A DNA stretch of 64,000 bases, taken from Dictyobacter formicarum. GTDB lineage: Bacteria > Chloroflexota > Ktedonobacteria > Ktedonobacterales > Ktedonobacteraceae. Shown in pieces: positions 8,499-16,574 of this stretch; the first letter of the stretch is position 1, and the number at the start of each line of letters is the position of its first letter. The notes beneath the pieces were generated by a model. The model saw only the letters and a program-made list of their open reading frames with translations, was not told the DNA's origin and did no database searches. The DNA lies in contig NZ_BNJJ01000001.1 of the NCBI RefSeq assembly GCF_016587435.1, forward strand, positions 1 through 64,000, given 5' to 3'. Made by a program: the position numbers and the translations under genes.

Positions 8499-8948
8499 AA
8501 TCCTTCTTTTTTCTCTTTTTAGTATCTTCTACTTGATTAGTGTAAATATCCCACGCACGTGAGCAAATCTGGCCCGCAAACGTGGAACATTGCCAAGAGT
8601 CTTGAGCGCTGTCGTCGTTTCGTGCTACCTGGTTGCATAAACCAGGTGTTCTTTGCTGCCGAAAGCGCTGGCAATCTCGCCGGAAGAGCGCTCTCTCATG
8701 ACGGTAGCTCCTTCTCACGAGACGACGACACGGAATCTTGTCATGGAGAGCATAAGACCAGGATGTGTTCTTCTGTGACGGTAGAAATGGCCGCATTTTG
8801 GCTCGTCTTCTCTCAGGTCTTCTGGAAGCATTTCCGTTCTTCACAGGCTACCGTACGTCCTGTCGTCTCTATGTCATATGGACGTACTTAAAGTGCCGAT
8901 CAAGAGTAGAGATGGTGTGAACTCCTTTCCTCGAATACTGCCCTCTTT
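8499..8948. other. Intergenic stretch, 450 bases, no gene seen
   Basis: No convincing coding frame on either strand. Two small hairpins are visible: ACCTGGTT with its complement around a 5-base loop (about 8627-8647), and GTACGTCC paired with GGACGTAC (about 8852-8886). Neither has a T-run. It separates the P450 stump from the end of the ABC exporter operon. Confidence 0.4.
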
Positions 8949-9716
8949 TCACACTCGCTTTTTATATGCCCTCATCGCAAAGATGTAGGCCACACACAGA
9001 ATGCCGACGCACCATGCAAGAGCAACCCATATATCATGAGACACTGGCTGTCCAGACAGTAACGCACGGATGGTTTCCACTATCGCTGTCACTGGCTGGT
9101 TTTCGGCAAAGACCTTGACGACCAGCGGCATCGACTTAGTTGGCACAAACGCCGAGCTGATAAAGGGCAGGAAGATAATCGGATACGAAAATGCGGTGGC
9201 GCCGTCTATCGATTTTGCGGTCAGTCCGGGAATCACCGCAACCCAGGTTAAAGCCAGCGTAAACAACGCGAGGATGCCGACGACGGTCAGCCATGACAGG
9301 ATGCCCGCCGACGAACGAAAGCCCATAATCAACGCGACGAGAATGATGACCACCACCGAAATCGCGTTGGATACCAGCGAGGTCAGGACGTGCCCCCACA
9401 GCATGGTGGAAGGGGCAATCGGCATGGAGCGAAATCGCTCAATGATCCCCCGTTGCACATCGGTAAACAAACGGTAAGCTGTATAGGATATCCCGCTCGC
9501 AATAGCAATCAGTAAGATCCCAGGTAATAAGTAATTCACATAATTACCTGTCCCGGTTTGAATTGCGCCGCCGAACACATACACGAACAGCAACATAAAC
9601 CCAATAGGCATGATCGTGACCGTGATGATGGTGTCCATACTGCGGAAAATATGCCGCATGGAACGACCAAGCATCACGCTCATATCGCTGAAAAAGTGTT
9701 TCTGTATCGTTTCCAT
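8949..9716 (-). CDS. ABC-2 type exporter permease (DrrB-like)
   Basis: A 255-residue integral membrane protein with about six TM helices. The first is at IITVTIMPIGFMLLFVYVFG and others include LLPGILLIAIASGISYTAY and ISVVVIILVALIMGF. The segment DVQRGIIERFRSMPIAPSTM is the cytoplasmic signature of the ABC-2 / daunorubicin-resistance permeases. Its start abuts the ATPase stop by one base, so the two are translationally linked and form the exporter. It is the last gene of the PadR-led operon. Substrates in this family include drugs, lipids and polyketides; none can be chosen here. Confidence 0.92.
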   Translation of the reverse strand: METIQKHFFSDMSVMLGRSMRHIFRSMDTIITVTIMPIGFMLLFVYVFGGAIQTGTGNYVNYLLPGILLIAIASGISYTAYRLFTDVQRGIIERFRSMPIAPSTMLWGHVLTSLVSNAISVVVIILVALIMGFRSSAGILSWLTVVGILALFTLALTWVAVIPGLTAKSIDGATAFSYPIIFLPFISSAFVPTKSMPLVVKVFAENQPVTAIVETIRALLSGQPVSHDIWVALAWCVGILCVAYIFAMRAYKKRV

Positions 9717-10478
9717 TTACTGTTCTTCCTTTTTGCCAATGATGGTAAGAAAGATCTCCTCCAATGTTGGTTGTTTTTCAACATACTCCACCTGAGCAGG
9801 TGGAAACAGCTTCTTTAGCTCCATGAGCGTGCCGCTGGCGATAATCTTTCCCTCATGGAGAATGGCAATGTGATCAGCAAGCTGTTCAGCCTCTTCCAGG
9901 TACTGCGTGGTCAAGAAGACGGTTATGCCACCATCAGCAAGCTCCTTCACAACCTTCCACACCTCGATGCGTGCCTCGGGGTCAAGCCCGGTGGTCGGCT
10001 CATCAAGGAAAAGGATCTGCGGTGTTCCCACCAGGCTCATGGCGAGGTCAAGCCTGCGGCGCATCCCGCCTGAATACGTCGACGCCCTACGGTTTGCGGC
10101 ATCTGTTAAACCGAAGCGGGTCAGCAAATCGTCGGCAACCTGGCGCGGATGTTTGAGGTGTCGCAGCCGGGCGATCATGATAAGATTTTCTTGTCCGGTC
10201 AAAATCTCATCCACGGCGGCAAATTGCCCGGTCAGACTCAGTGATTGCCGCACGTGGTATGGCTGTGACGCCACATCAAATCCGTTGACGATGGCCGTTC
10301 CGCCGTCCTGTTTGAGCAGCGTGGTAAGGATTTTGACAAGCGTGGTCTTGCCCGCGCCGTTGGAGCCAAGCAGGGCAAAAATGCTGCCCTGCTCCACGGT
10401 GAAATTCACGCCTTTTAAAACATCGAGATTCTTGTATGATTTCTGCAGATCTTTTACCTGAATTGAAATGTTTTGCAC
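9717..10478 (-). CDS. ABC exporter ATP-binding protein (DrrA-like)
   Basis: A 253-residue nucleotide-binding subunit. Walker A is GSNGAGKTT (near residue 39), the signature is YSGGMRRRLDLAMSLVG, Walker B is ILFLDEPTTGLDP, and the switch His lies in FLTTQYLEEAEQLADHIAIL. The run GLDPEARIEVW followed by TQYLEEAEQLAD is typical of the DrrA / multidrug group. The short C-terminal tail ends LTIIGKKEEQ. It pairs with the permease directly downstream, with 10 bases separating it from the pentapeptide gene upstream. It powers export at the inner face of the membrane. Confidence 0.95.
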   Translation of the reverse strand: MQNISIQVKDLQKSYKNLDVLKGVNFTVEQGSIFALLGSNGAGKTTLVKILTTLLKQDGGTAIVNGFDVASQPYHVRQSLSLTGQFAAVDEILTGQENLIMIARLRHLKHPRQVADDLLTRFGLTDAANRRASTYSGGMRRRLDLAMSLVGTPQILFLDEPTTGLDPEARIEVWKVVKELADGGITVFLTTQYLEEAEQLADHIAILHEGKIIASGTLMELKKLFPPAQVEYVEKQPTLEEIFLTIIGKKEEQ

Positions 10479-10488
10479 AATGTATTCC

Positions 10489-11358
10489 TTATGATAGAAC
10501 AGTCACCTTCGACAAATCAACCTCCAGGCCTTTGAGCGCGGCATACGTGAGCTTATCCATCATCGCGCCGTCAAAGGAAATGGTTTTCAGGGCACGATAA
10601 TATTTCTTCGACAAGGGAAACCTTGAACGGAAAGACACATTTTTGAGGGTCGCGCCCTGAAACGATGCGTCCTTGAGTCCCGCATCGTCAAACGTGACAC
10701 CGATAAAGGTCTGCCCATCAAATCGCTGTCCGCTCAGATCCGAAGAGGTGAAGTCCACGCCGAGAAAGCGACAGCGTTCAAAGGTGGTTTTTCCCAGGTA
10801 GGTCTTCGTCAATTTGACATCAGTCAGCGTGACGCCGATGAATGTTGCTCCGACCAGCCACGACGTGCTGAAGTTGGTGCGAACAAGGATGGCTTCACGG
10901 AAGTTCGCATCCTGAAGGTCAAGGGTAGAGAAGTCGCAATCGGTCAGATTTGCGCCTGCAAAATTGGCTTCACGGACGTCGCTGCTCCGAAACGAGCTCC
11001 CGGTTAAATCTGCGCCCGTAAAGTCAGAGCCGCGCAACGCACTCGCTTGAAAATTTCCTTTCTGCGCGATAACGCCCGCAAAGTCGCTCTGTGTCAGATT
11101 GCTCGCACTCAAGTTGATGGCCACCTGCCGCTCCAGAGAGCGGGAGAGGTTGGCGACCTCCTGGACGGTTTGCTCAATGTCGCCGATACTCTCAATGGTC
11201 ATGTTAAAGGCTGTTTCATCATCCTTGCCCTCGGCTTTGAGTTCACGGAATCGCTCCTGCAAATCGGAGAGCAGATCAGCCTTTAATTCGGTAGCGCTTT
11301 TTACCCCATCGTAGGGAGCAAAAACGCCGTTTACATAGTTGGTCAATTTCTCATCCAT
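10489..11358 (-). CDS. Pentapeptide-repeat protein with N-terminal regulatory-like helix domain
   Basis: A 289-residue protein in two parts. Residues 1-85 are helical and acidic (KADLLSDLQERFRELKAEGK, then IGDIEQTVQEVANL) and resemble the small cytosolic domain often encoded beside PadR genes as a 'permease prefix'. Residues 85-280 are built of pentapeptide repeats of the A(D/N)LXX type, such as GSDFTGADLTGSSFRSSDV, expected to form a right-handed quadrilateral helix. It sits between padR and the exporter genes, with 10-15 base gaps, so it is in the operon. Pentapeptide proteins can protect DNA gyrase, and a self-protection role beside a drug exporter is attractive but only inferred. Confidence 0.85.
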   Translation of the reverse strand: MDEKLTNYVNGVFAPYDGVKSATELKADLLSDLQERFRELKAEGKDDETAFNMTIESIGDIEQTVQEVANLSRSLERQVAINLSASNLTQSDFAGVIAQKGNFQASALRGSDFTGADLTGSSFRSSDVREANFAGANLTDCDFSTLDLQDANFREAILVRTNFSTSWLVGATFIGVTLTDVKLTKTYLGKTTFERCRFLGVDFTSSDLSGQRFDGQTFIGVTFDDAGLKDASFQGATLKNVSFRSRFPLSKKYYRALKTISFDGAMMDKLTYAALKGLEVDLSKVTVLS

Positions 11359-11373
11359 AACAACATCTTTCCT

Positions 11374-11703
11374 TTACAAGAGGTTATCCAGCACGCGCTT
11401 CGCGTACTCCCAGTTGCTTTTGTTGCGATCGTACGTTGCTTTCCCTTTTTCAGTAATCCTGAAGTATTTCCTCCTTCCGCCTTGAGATTCATCACCCCAA
11501 TACCATTCGATATCACCGTCCACCTCAAGCCGCCGAACGCTGGAGTACATCGTGGCTTCCTTTAATTCATATTCCCCACCCGAGCGCTCAGCAATCAGTT
11601 TGACAATCTCGTAGCCGTAGCGGTCAGCTTCCGATAAGAGCCGTAAAATCATCGTATCGGTATGTCCGCGCAGCAGGTCGGAGGTCAGTTTGTTTTCACT
11701 CAT
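11374..11703 (-). CDS. PadR family transcriptional regulator
   Basis: A 109-residue winged-helix repressor. It opens LTSDLLRGHTDTMILRLLSE and continues DRYGYEIVKLIAE, then ELKEATMYSSVRRLEVDG, the recognition helix and wing of PadR proteins. It ends RKYFRITEKGKATYDRNKSN, with a short dimerisation tail. It is the first gene of the exporter operon. A near-consensus sigma-70 promoter lies just upstream, so autorepression with derepression by the exported compound is the likely scheme, as in other PadR-exporter pairs. The ribosome site GAGGTG precedes the ATG. Confidence 0.93.
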   Translation of the reverse strand: MSENKLTSDLLRGHTDTMILRLLSEADRYGYEIVKLIAERSGGEYELKEATMYSSVRRLEVDGDIEWYWGDESQGGRRKYFRITEKGKATYDRNKSNWEYAKRVLDNLL

Positions 11704-11722
11704 ATCATCACCTCGTAGTTGG

Positions 11723-11751
11723 ATTATACGTCATATTACTATGATTGTCAA
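11723..11751 (-). promoter_or_regulatory. Consensus sigma-70 promoter of the PadR-exporter operon
   Basis: On the minus strand TTGACA (11751-11746) is separated by exactly 17 bases from TATAAT (11728-11723), both perfect consensus hexamers. They lie 20-48 bases upstream of the padR ATG. The spacer contains ATAGTAATATGAC, a plausible place for PadR to bind. Such a strong promoter makes sense if it is normally repressed. Confidence 0.85.
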
Positions 11752-11883
11752 GGTACTATTTCGATTTTAATACTTTGTTTGATAAACCAGCTCTCCGTTC
11801 TTTCGTCACTAGCACATCAGATGAAGCGTCCTGAGAAGACCTTTCAGAGCTTACCGTATGTTTCGCCCGCTGTGATCTAGTGA

Positions 11884-13005
11884 CCCCTTGCACTTGCAAC
11901 GGGAACCACGCTGTATGAGACCATCATAGGCCGATTAGACGAACAGGCGAAAGCCTCGCTTGATGCCTTACTCGTTGAGACGCCTCCATCGGAGGGGGAC
12001 CAGACCACCGATGAGGAACCGGTGACGATTCATATGCTTCGGATGGACCCTGGTCAGGTCGGAGTCGAAACCTTGCTCAAGGAGGTGGCAAAGCTGCGTC
12101 AAATACGTGCTTTGGGTCTGCCCAAAGACCTTTTTAGCCACCTGTCTCCAAAGGTTGTGCGTGTCTATCGGCAGCGTGCGAGCGCGGAAGCACCCAGTCA
12201 CTTGCGCGCTCACCCAGATCAGATCCGTTACACGTTGTTGGCGGCACTGTGCTGGCAGCGCAGCCAGGAGATTACTGATAGCCTCGTCGATCTCTTGATC
12301 CAAATTGTGCATCGCATTGGCGCGCGAGCGGAGCGGAAAGTCGAGGAGGTGTATGTTCAGGAGCTCAAGCGGGTGGTCGGAAAGGAGAGCATCCTCTATC
12401 ACATTGCCGATGCTGCCGTCAAACAGCCCGATGAATTGGTGCGCGATCTGGTGGTCGAAAAGGATGAGGATGGCACCGAAAAAGTCAACCGGATTAATTA
12501 TGAGTGAGGTCTGTCTCTTACAGGCGCTGCGCGACAAGGTACGCAGCAAGGAGATCTGGATCGTGGAGGCCAACCGCTATCAGAATCCTGATCTGGACTT
12601 ACCGACCGATTTTGAGCAACTATGAGGCCCTCAAGCAGCCGACGGAGGCAAACGCCTTTGTAGAGCAAGTACGTACAGCACTCCAACAGGCGCTGCGCTC
12701 TCTCGACGCGGCGATGCCGCGTCTTTCCCCACAGGTCAAAATCCTCACTCGCCGCAATGGCTGGATTCATCTTTCCTCATTGGAGGCACAACCAGAGCCG
12801 GTGAACCTGGCCCGCTTGAAGTTGGATGTGGCGACCCGATGGCCAATGACGAGCCTGTTGGATATGCTCAAGGAAACCGACTTGCAGGTGGGATTTACCG
12901 ATCTGTTCACCAGCATCAGCCAGCGCGAGATCCTTTCGCGTGAAACCCTTCGGAAGCGCCTCTTGCTGTGTCTGTATGGACTGGGAACCAATACGGGACT
13001 CAAGT
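11884..13005 (+). pseudogene. Tn3-family transposase, truncated and frameshifted
   Basis: Homology begins without a start codon at GTTLYETIIGRLDEQAKASL. It runs through LLKEVAKLRQIRALGLPKDL, TLLAALCWQRSQEITDSLV and QIVHRIGARAERKVEEVYV in one frame to a TGA at 12505-12507, then through LLQALRDKVRSKEIWIVEAN in a second frame. After about 12615 it continues in a third as ALKQPTEANAFVEQVR, RWPMTSLLDMLKETDLQVGF and LLLCLYGLGTNTGLK. These are the conserved blocks of the middle of TnpA from Tn3-family transposons (about 1000 residues). Both ends, including most of the DDE catalytic core, are gone. No terminal inverted repeat was found. The right boundary abuts the TnpB element. Confidence 0.75.
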
Positions 13006-13156
13006 CGAGCTGTGTAGGCTCTGCCACTATAAGGGCGGCCTGGCCTCCTGTCAAGTTCGGAGGAAGGCGCGTCAGGGCAGCAGGGCACGTGTGAAGAAAG
13101 GTGCCTCTTTGTTTGAGCTTATCTCGTTGCGCATCCCGTGGGCCTTTCATACGATC

Positions 13157-13250
13157 GTTGACAAAAGGGGCTTTAGCCCGCCGCAAGCCGCTGGGGTTTT
13201 AACCCAGGCGGTTAGGCGTGTTCAGGCTTTAGCCCGTGGCCCCTTCGGAC
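13157..13250. repeat. Structured end of the TnpB element (left side)
   Basis: A run of short hairpins: GGGGCTTTAGCCC at 13168, CCGCTGGGGTTTTAACCCAGGCGG around 13190-13213 (only the stem pieces GGGTTTTAACCC matter), and GGCTTTAGCCC near 13229. The GGGGCTTTAGCCC motif recurs on the same strand after tnpB at about 15137. Shared palindromic motifs on both flanks are what IS200/IS605- or IS607-type ends look like. The exact boundary is not determined. Confidence 0.5.
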
Positions 13251-13440
13251 CTGGTTTCCTTTTCTGTGCCAGAAAAGCATCAAGGGAATCGGTATAAACA
13301 AACCATTCCCTTGCTAAACGGAACCCTTCTACCTTATTATTCCTCAACAAGTATGTAATGTAACTGAGTGTGAAGTCTGCATGCTCGGCAGCCTGTGGCG
13401 TGGTGAGATACGGTCGGTTTGGGTCCATAATGTTTGACAT
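13222..13440 (-). CDS. Small excisionase-like helix-turn-helix protein
   Basis: A 72-residue DNA-binding protein. PYLTTPQAAEHADFTLSYIT and EGFRLAREWFVYTDSLDAFL match the MerR/excisionase-type 'helix-turn-helix domain 17' family. It ends in a basic KRKPGPKGPRAKA tail. I start it at ATG 13440 because GGAGGGG lies 5 bases before; a longer in-frame start at 13455 has no such site. It is divergent from tnpB across a 148-base AT-rich gap, and both lie inside the same pair of palindromic flanks. IS607 elements carry a similar HTH fused to a serine recombinase, but no recombinase domain is present here. It may regulate tnpB or aid transposition. Confidence 0.75.
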   Translation of the reverse strand: MSNIMDPNRPYLTTPQAAEHADFTLSYITYLLRNNKVEGFRLAREWFVYTDSLDAFLAQKRKPGPKGPRAKA

Positions 13441-13525
13441 GATTCCCCTCCTCAATAGAGTAGAGATAGTATATCATAATCACCTTATTCACACAAATAT
13501 TTTCTCTTTGTCAAAATTTTTTGTT

Positions 13526-13555
13526 TTGACGAATCATTTGTTTTTATGATATAAT
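13526..13555 (+). promoter_or_regulatory. Promoter of tnpB
   Basis: TTGACG at 13526-13531 and TATAAT at 13550-13555 are spaced by 18 bases, followed 34 bases later by the tnpB ATG with GAGAGGAG as ribosome site. The surrounding 100 bases are strongly AT-rich compared with the rest of the window. Confidence 0.7.
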
Positions 13556-13588
13556 CCAGAAAACAAAACGGAATGAGAGGAGCCAAGG

Positions 13589-15079
13589 ATGGCGAAAGCA
13601 ACCACCACTATCAGGCAGGTCTTGACCTATCAGGCCAATTATGGCGACTGGTTTGCCTCCAACCAGGCTCTTTTCAATCAAGTAGCATCCTTCTATTTTG
13701 ATGTTATCCAGGCACATATCAATGTGCTGGATCATCCCAATAAAGAAGCACTTACTATTCTTGAAACACTTACTCATACTACACAACGCAATCCCAACCC
13801 GGTCATGCCTCTTTCTGACATTGCAAAAGATATTCCCGCTTATTTTCGTCGAGCGGCAATTCATGCAGCCTTGGGCTCTGCTCACTCCTTTCACTCTCAC
13901 CTTGAGAAATGGAGGCAGCGCAAAGAGAAAGTCATAGCCAAGGGTAAGAAATTCCATCAACGTCCACCAGTTCCCCCGCGTTCTTGGAATAAATCAGTAG
14001 TCCTCTATCAAGGCATGTGGAAAGAGCGTACTGAGAACAGCATGATGATCAAGGTATGGAACGGGACATGTTGGAGTTGGATCAAGGTTCGTATTACCGG
14101 GCGTGAGCTGCCTGCTGATGTGGAATTAGGAAGCCCTCAACTCATTCGAAAAGGAACGCAGTGGTGGTTACATACCCCTATTGAGAAACAATTTCAAAGT
14201 CCTGGAAAAATTGAGAAGCAAGTCACCACGAATGCACAAACAAAAATCTGTGCAGTCGATTTAAATATCAATGAAAATCTTGCTGTGTGTACGATCCAAA
14301 CTGTTGAAGGTACGATCCTTGCCACCACATTTATGAAAGGTGGTCAAGAGATATCCGGCTTTAGGAAGAAGCAGTTGGGCCGTATTGCACGTAACCGATC
14401 CCTGACAGGTATCATTGCAGAGAATGAACAAGATAATGGAGACCTCTGGAAGAAGATTCGCCATGTAGATGAGCAAGCCGCCCATCTTATCAGTGCTCGT
14501 ATCGTTCAGTTTGCTAAACGGCATGAAGCTACCATACTAGTATTTGAACACCTGGAGAATCTTCGACCTGCCAAGGGCAAGTATAGCCGTAGGAGCAATA
14601 CCAAACGGGCCTACTGGATGAAGGGACGTATCTTTAACTACGCCAAATATAAAGCGTACAACATGGGTATCTTTACCAGTAGAGTGAGTCCAAGAAACAC
14701 CAGTCGGGAATGTGCATGTTGCCATAGCCTGATTGCTCGTTATGATGCAGGCCAGCCAGCAGAAGGGTATACGCCTGGTGCTCCGTTGGCTTATTGTGCT
14801 GAATGTGGGATGAAGGGAAATGCAGATCGCAATGCCAGTCTGGTGATTGGTCAACGCTTAATAGAACGTTATCATCCAAAGGAAAAGCCTCAAGCTCTTC
14901 GGAGGGTATCGAAAGATACAGGTGTTGTTGTTTCCCAAGACGCCAAATGTGAAGAAGGACCATCTATCCTTCCATCAGGGCATGGAGATAGCAACGAGCA
15001 TGGCACCGCTCAAGATGCAATGTTCAGGATGGATGAACATGCATCAAATATTCCTACTCAACTACGGTTTCTCTTTTGA
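13589..15079 (+). CDS. tnpB: TnpB, RNA-guided transposon endonuclease (IS605/IS607 OrfB type)
   Basis: A 496-residue TnpB with all three RuvC acidic residues present: Asp224 in AVDLNINENLA, Glu320 in ILVFEHLENLRP and Asp413 in GNADRNASLVIG. The zinc finger cysteines are Cys375/Cys378 and Cys403/Cys406. Helix-rich N-terminal and central parts precede the nuclease. In studied members TnpB uses a right-end omega RNA to cut the donor site after excision. No TnpA tyrosine or serine transposase is encoded nearby, so this is an IS1341-like orphan or part of an HTH-TnpB unit. A C-terminal tail of about 65 residues beyond the RuvC end is longer than usual. The gene appears intact. Confidence 0.92.
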   Translation: MAKATTTIRQVLTYQANYGDWFASNQALFNQVASFYFDVIQAHINVLDHPNKEALTILETLTHTTQRNPNPVMPLSDIAKDIPAYFRRAAIHAALGSAHSFHSHLEKWRQRKEKVIAKGKKFHQRPPVPPRSWNKSVVLYQGMWKERTENSMMIKVWNGTCWSWIKVRITGRELPADVELGSPQLIRKGTQWWLHTPIEKQFQSPGKIEKQVTTNAQTKICAVDLNINENLAVCTIQTVEGTILATTFMKGGQEISGFRKKQLGRIARNRSLTGIIAENEQDNGDLWKKIRHVDEQAAHLISARIVQFAKRHEATILVFEHLENLRPAKGKYSRRSNTKRAYWMKGRIFNYAKYKAYNMGIFTSRVSPRNTSRECACCHSLIARYDAGQPAEGYTPGAPLAYCAECGMKGNADRNASLVIGQRLIERYHPKEKPQALRRVSKDTGVVVSQDAKCEEGPSILPSGHGDSNEHGTAQDAMFRMDEHASNIPTQLRFLF

Positions 15080-15172
15080 GACGTAGCTATGCTACCCATT
15101 CTCAAGAAACCGCGTACAGAGGAGTGTCAGAAGCTACGGGGCTTTAGCCCCTGCGGAGTGTCACAGACTACT
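15080..15172 (+). ncRNA. Candidate omega RNA 3' scaffold / right end of the TnpB element
   Basis: Just after the tnpB stop there is GAGGAGTGTC, then the hairpin GGGGCTTTAGCCCC (near 15137), then GCGGAGTGTCAC. TnpB omega RNAs normally overlap the 3' end of the gene and finish with a hairpin directly at the element boundary, after which flanking DNA acts as guide. If so, the guide would start at about 15173. This is inferred from position and fold only. Confidence 0.4.
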
Positions 15173-15213
15173 AGTCGTAGCTAATCGCAATGATGCCGTG
15201 CCTATTTGAACCA

Positions 15214-16356
15214 CTAATCCACAATATATATCTCCCAGCCCGTCCCAGTTGGTCCTCTGTCAGCCTGCATCGTCACGTGTCCATCATTGGGATTACCGCC
15301 CAGGTATCGATAATCTCCATTCTTCCCGCAGCACTTTAGGGTGTAATAATTTCTTGCACTGGAGACCTGTTCAACGTACCATCGCGTTCCAGTAGGGCTA
15401 TTGTTGGCTTGCAGCTCGACTTTTCCGTTGTTTGGGTTACCATCAAGGTACAATCCTGAACCATTGCCATTGAATGAATACAGGCTCGGCCCTATTTCCA
15501 CCAGTGACCAAGCCGTAGCTTGACTTGTATCGGGCACAAGAGAAACACTGCCGTTTTCGTTCGCCTTGAGCCACCTGCGATCTCCGGATGCTCCCAAGCA
15601 CTTGAGCCTGGCCTTTTTTCCTCGCCAGTTTGGGTACCGAGGGCGCTGATCGTCGGTGAAACGGAAGGGGGTTCCGCCAAGGATCTGTGAACTAAGCATG
15701 GTAGGACACCACTTCTCCTCGATGTATTTCACAACCAGGTCCGTCCCAGCGAAATGATCGATCTTTGGGTTTTTACGATGGTCATACATCGTATCAGTTA
15801 AATCGCGTAATAAGTAGACTTGCTTCAGCTTCCCTGCGTTTTTCAGAGCAACGAGGGTATTGATAGAAAAGGAGCGGGTATGAAGGATGCACATGTTGGC
15901 ATGTACACCCATGACGATCACGTTCTCAATGTTCCTCGACTTGAACAGATTATAGATTTCTTGGATATTATCACTCACCGCATCCTTCTCCTCATCAACA
16001 ATGATAGCAGCATGTTCGCGTGTCCAAGGGGTTCCTTGAGAACAGTGAGGGGTATCATCACACCCCCCTCCCGAATCATCTATCGGCAAATCCACTCCAT
16101 GAGCATGGAGGCCGTCAAGTGATTGGAAAGGCGCCCTTTCTGCATTATGGCGAGCACTACAATCCTTATAATATCCCATCGTATCACTTGGCGCATGAAT
16201 GATAAGCGCGCCTTTTGCGCGGGCATATATGATGACTTCATTGACAACTGGAGCTAACTCCCCAACTCTTTTTGTTGCCCCTTTGCACCAATGCTGATTC
16301 CAAAGGTCAGTAAGAATCAGTGCGTAGCTGCCATCAATTGGTTTAAAATCGACCAT
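15214..16356 (-). CDS. Isochorismatase-like cysteine hydrolase with C-terminal beta-trefoil-like domain
   Basis: A 380-residue protein. Residues 1-215 have the isochorismatase fold: catalytic Asp in LILTDLWNQHW, Lys in VDEEKDAVSD and nucleophile Cys in VHANMCILHTRSF. Such enzymes hydrolyse amides or vinyl ethers. Residues 245-380 contain three similar units, each with GDRRWLKANENGSVSL-like strands (compare GLYLDGNPNNGKVELQANN and YRYLGGNPNDGHVTMQADR), as in fascin- or ricin-like beta-trefoils that often bind sugars. No signal peptide is seen. The pairing of these two domains is unusual. It is a single-gene unit; substrate unknown. Confidence 0.85.
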   Translation of the reverse strand: MVDFKPIDGSYALILTDLWNQHWCKGATKRVGELAPVVNEVIIYARAKGALIIHAPSDTMGYYKDCSARHNAERAPFQSLDGLHAHGVDLPIDDSGGGCDDTPHCSQGTPWTREHAAIIVDEEKDAVSDNIQEIYNLFKSRNIENVIVMGVHANMCILHTRSFSINTLVALKNAGKLKQVYLLRDLTDTMYDHRKNPKIDHFAGTDLVVKYIEEKWCPTMLSSQILGGTPFRFTDDQRPRYPNWRGKKARLKCLGASGDRRWLKANENGSVSLVPDTSQATAWSLVEIGPSLYSFNGNGSGLYLDGNPNNGKVELQANNSPTGTRWYVEQVSSARNYYTLKCCGKNGDYRYLGGNPNDGHVTMQADRGPTGTGWEIYIVD

Positions 16357-16440
16357 AGCAATCCTGCCTTTCTGCTTCTGAGGAGATCATTCTCCTCTTG
16401 CTTTATTCTCTCAGCTTCTTCCTGCCAGGCAAACACGCTC

Positions 16441-16574
16441 TAATACTACAGTGCCACTTGGCTCGTAAGACGGCCTGGGAAGACGATTGACGTTATGGCA
16501 TGTGCTGATTGCTCACCCAAGCTCTCAGGCCACTTCGCGGTGAATTTTCTCACGTAAGTGGTGCTGTAGTACTA
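16441..16574. repeat. MITE-like element with 19-bp imperfect terminal inverted repeats
   Basis: TAATACTACAGTGCCACTT at 16441-16459 pairs with AAGTGGTGCTGTAGTACTA at 16556-16574 (16 of 19 positions complementary), enclosing 96 non-coding bases. The right repeat contains the stop codon of the LacI-family gene. Size and ends suit a miniature inverted-repeat element, but a regulatory stem is also possible. A second copy was not found in the window. Confidence 0.45.

Noticed and set aside
8479..8891. Overlapping ORFs on both strands of about 110-120 codons
   Set aside because: No ribosome site, no motif, and rich in Arg/Ser/Cys as expected for chance frames.
11760..11883. Possible Tn3 terminal inverted repeat
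   Set aside because: No stretch resembling a 38-bp Tn3-type end could be matched to a partner.
12968..13297. Plus-strand ORF with CRLCHYKGG segment
   Set aside because: Runs from Tn3 debris into the palindromic flank of the TnpB element; no recognised domain.
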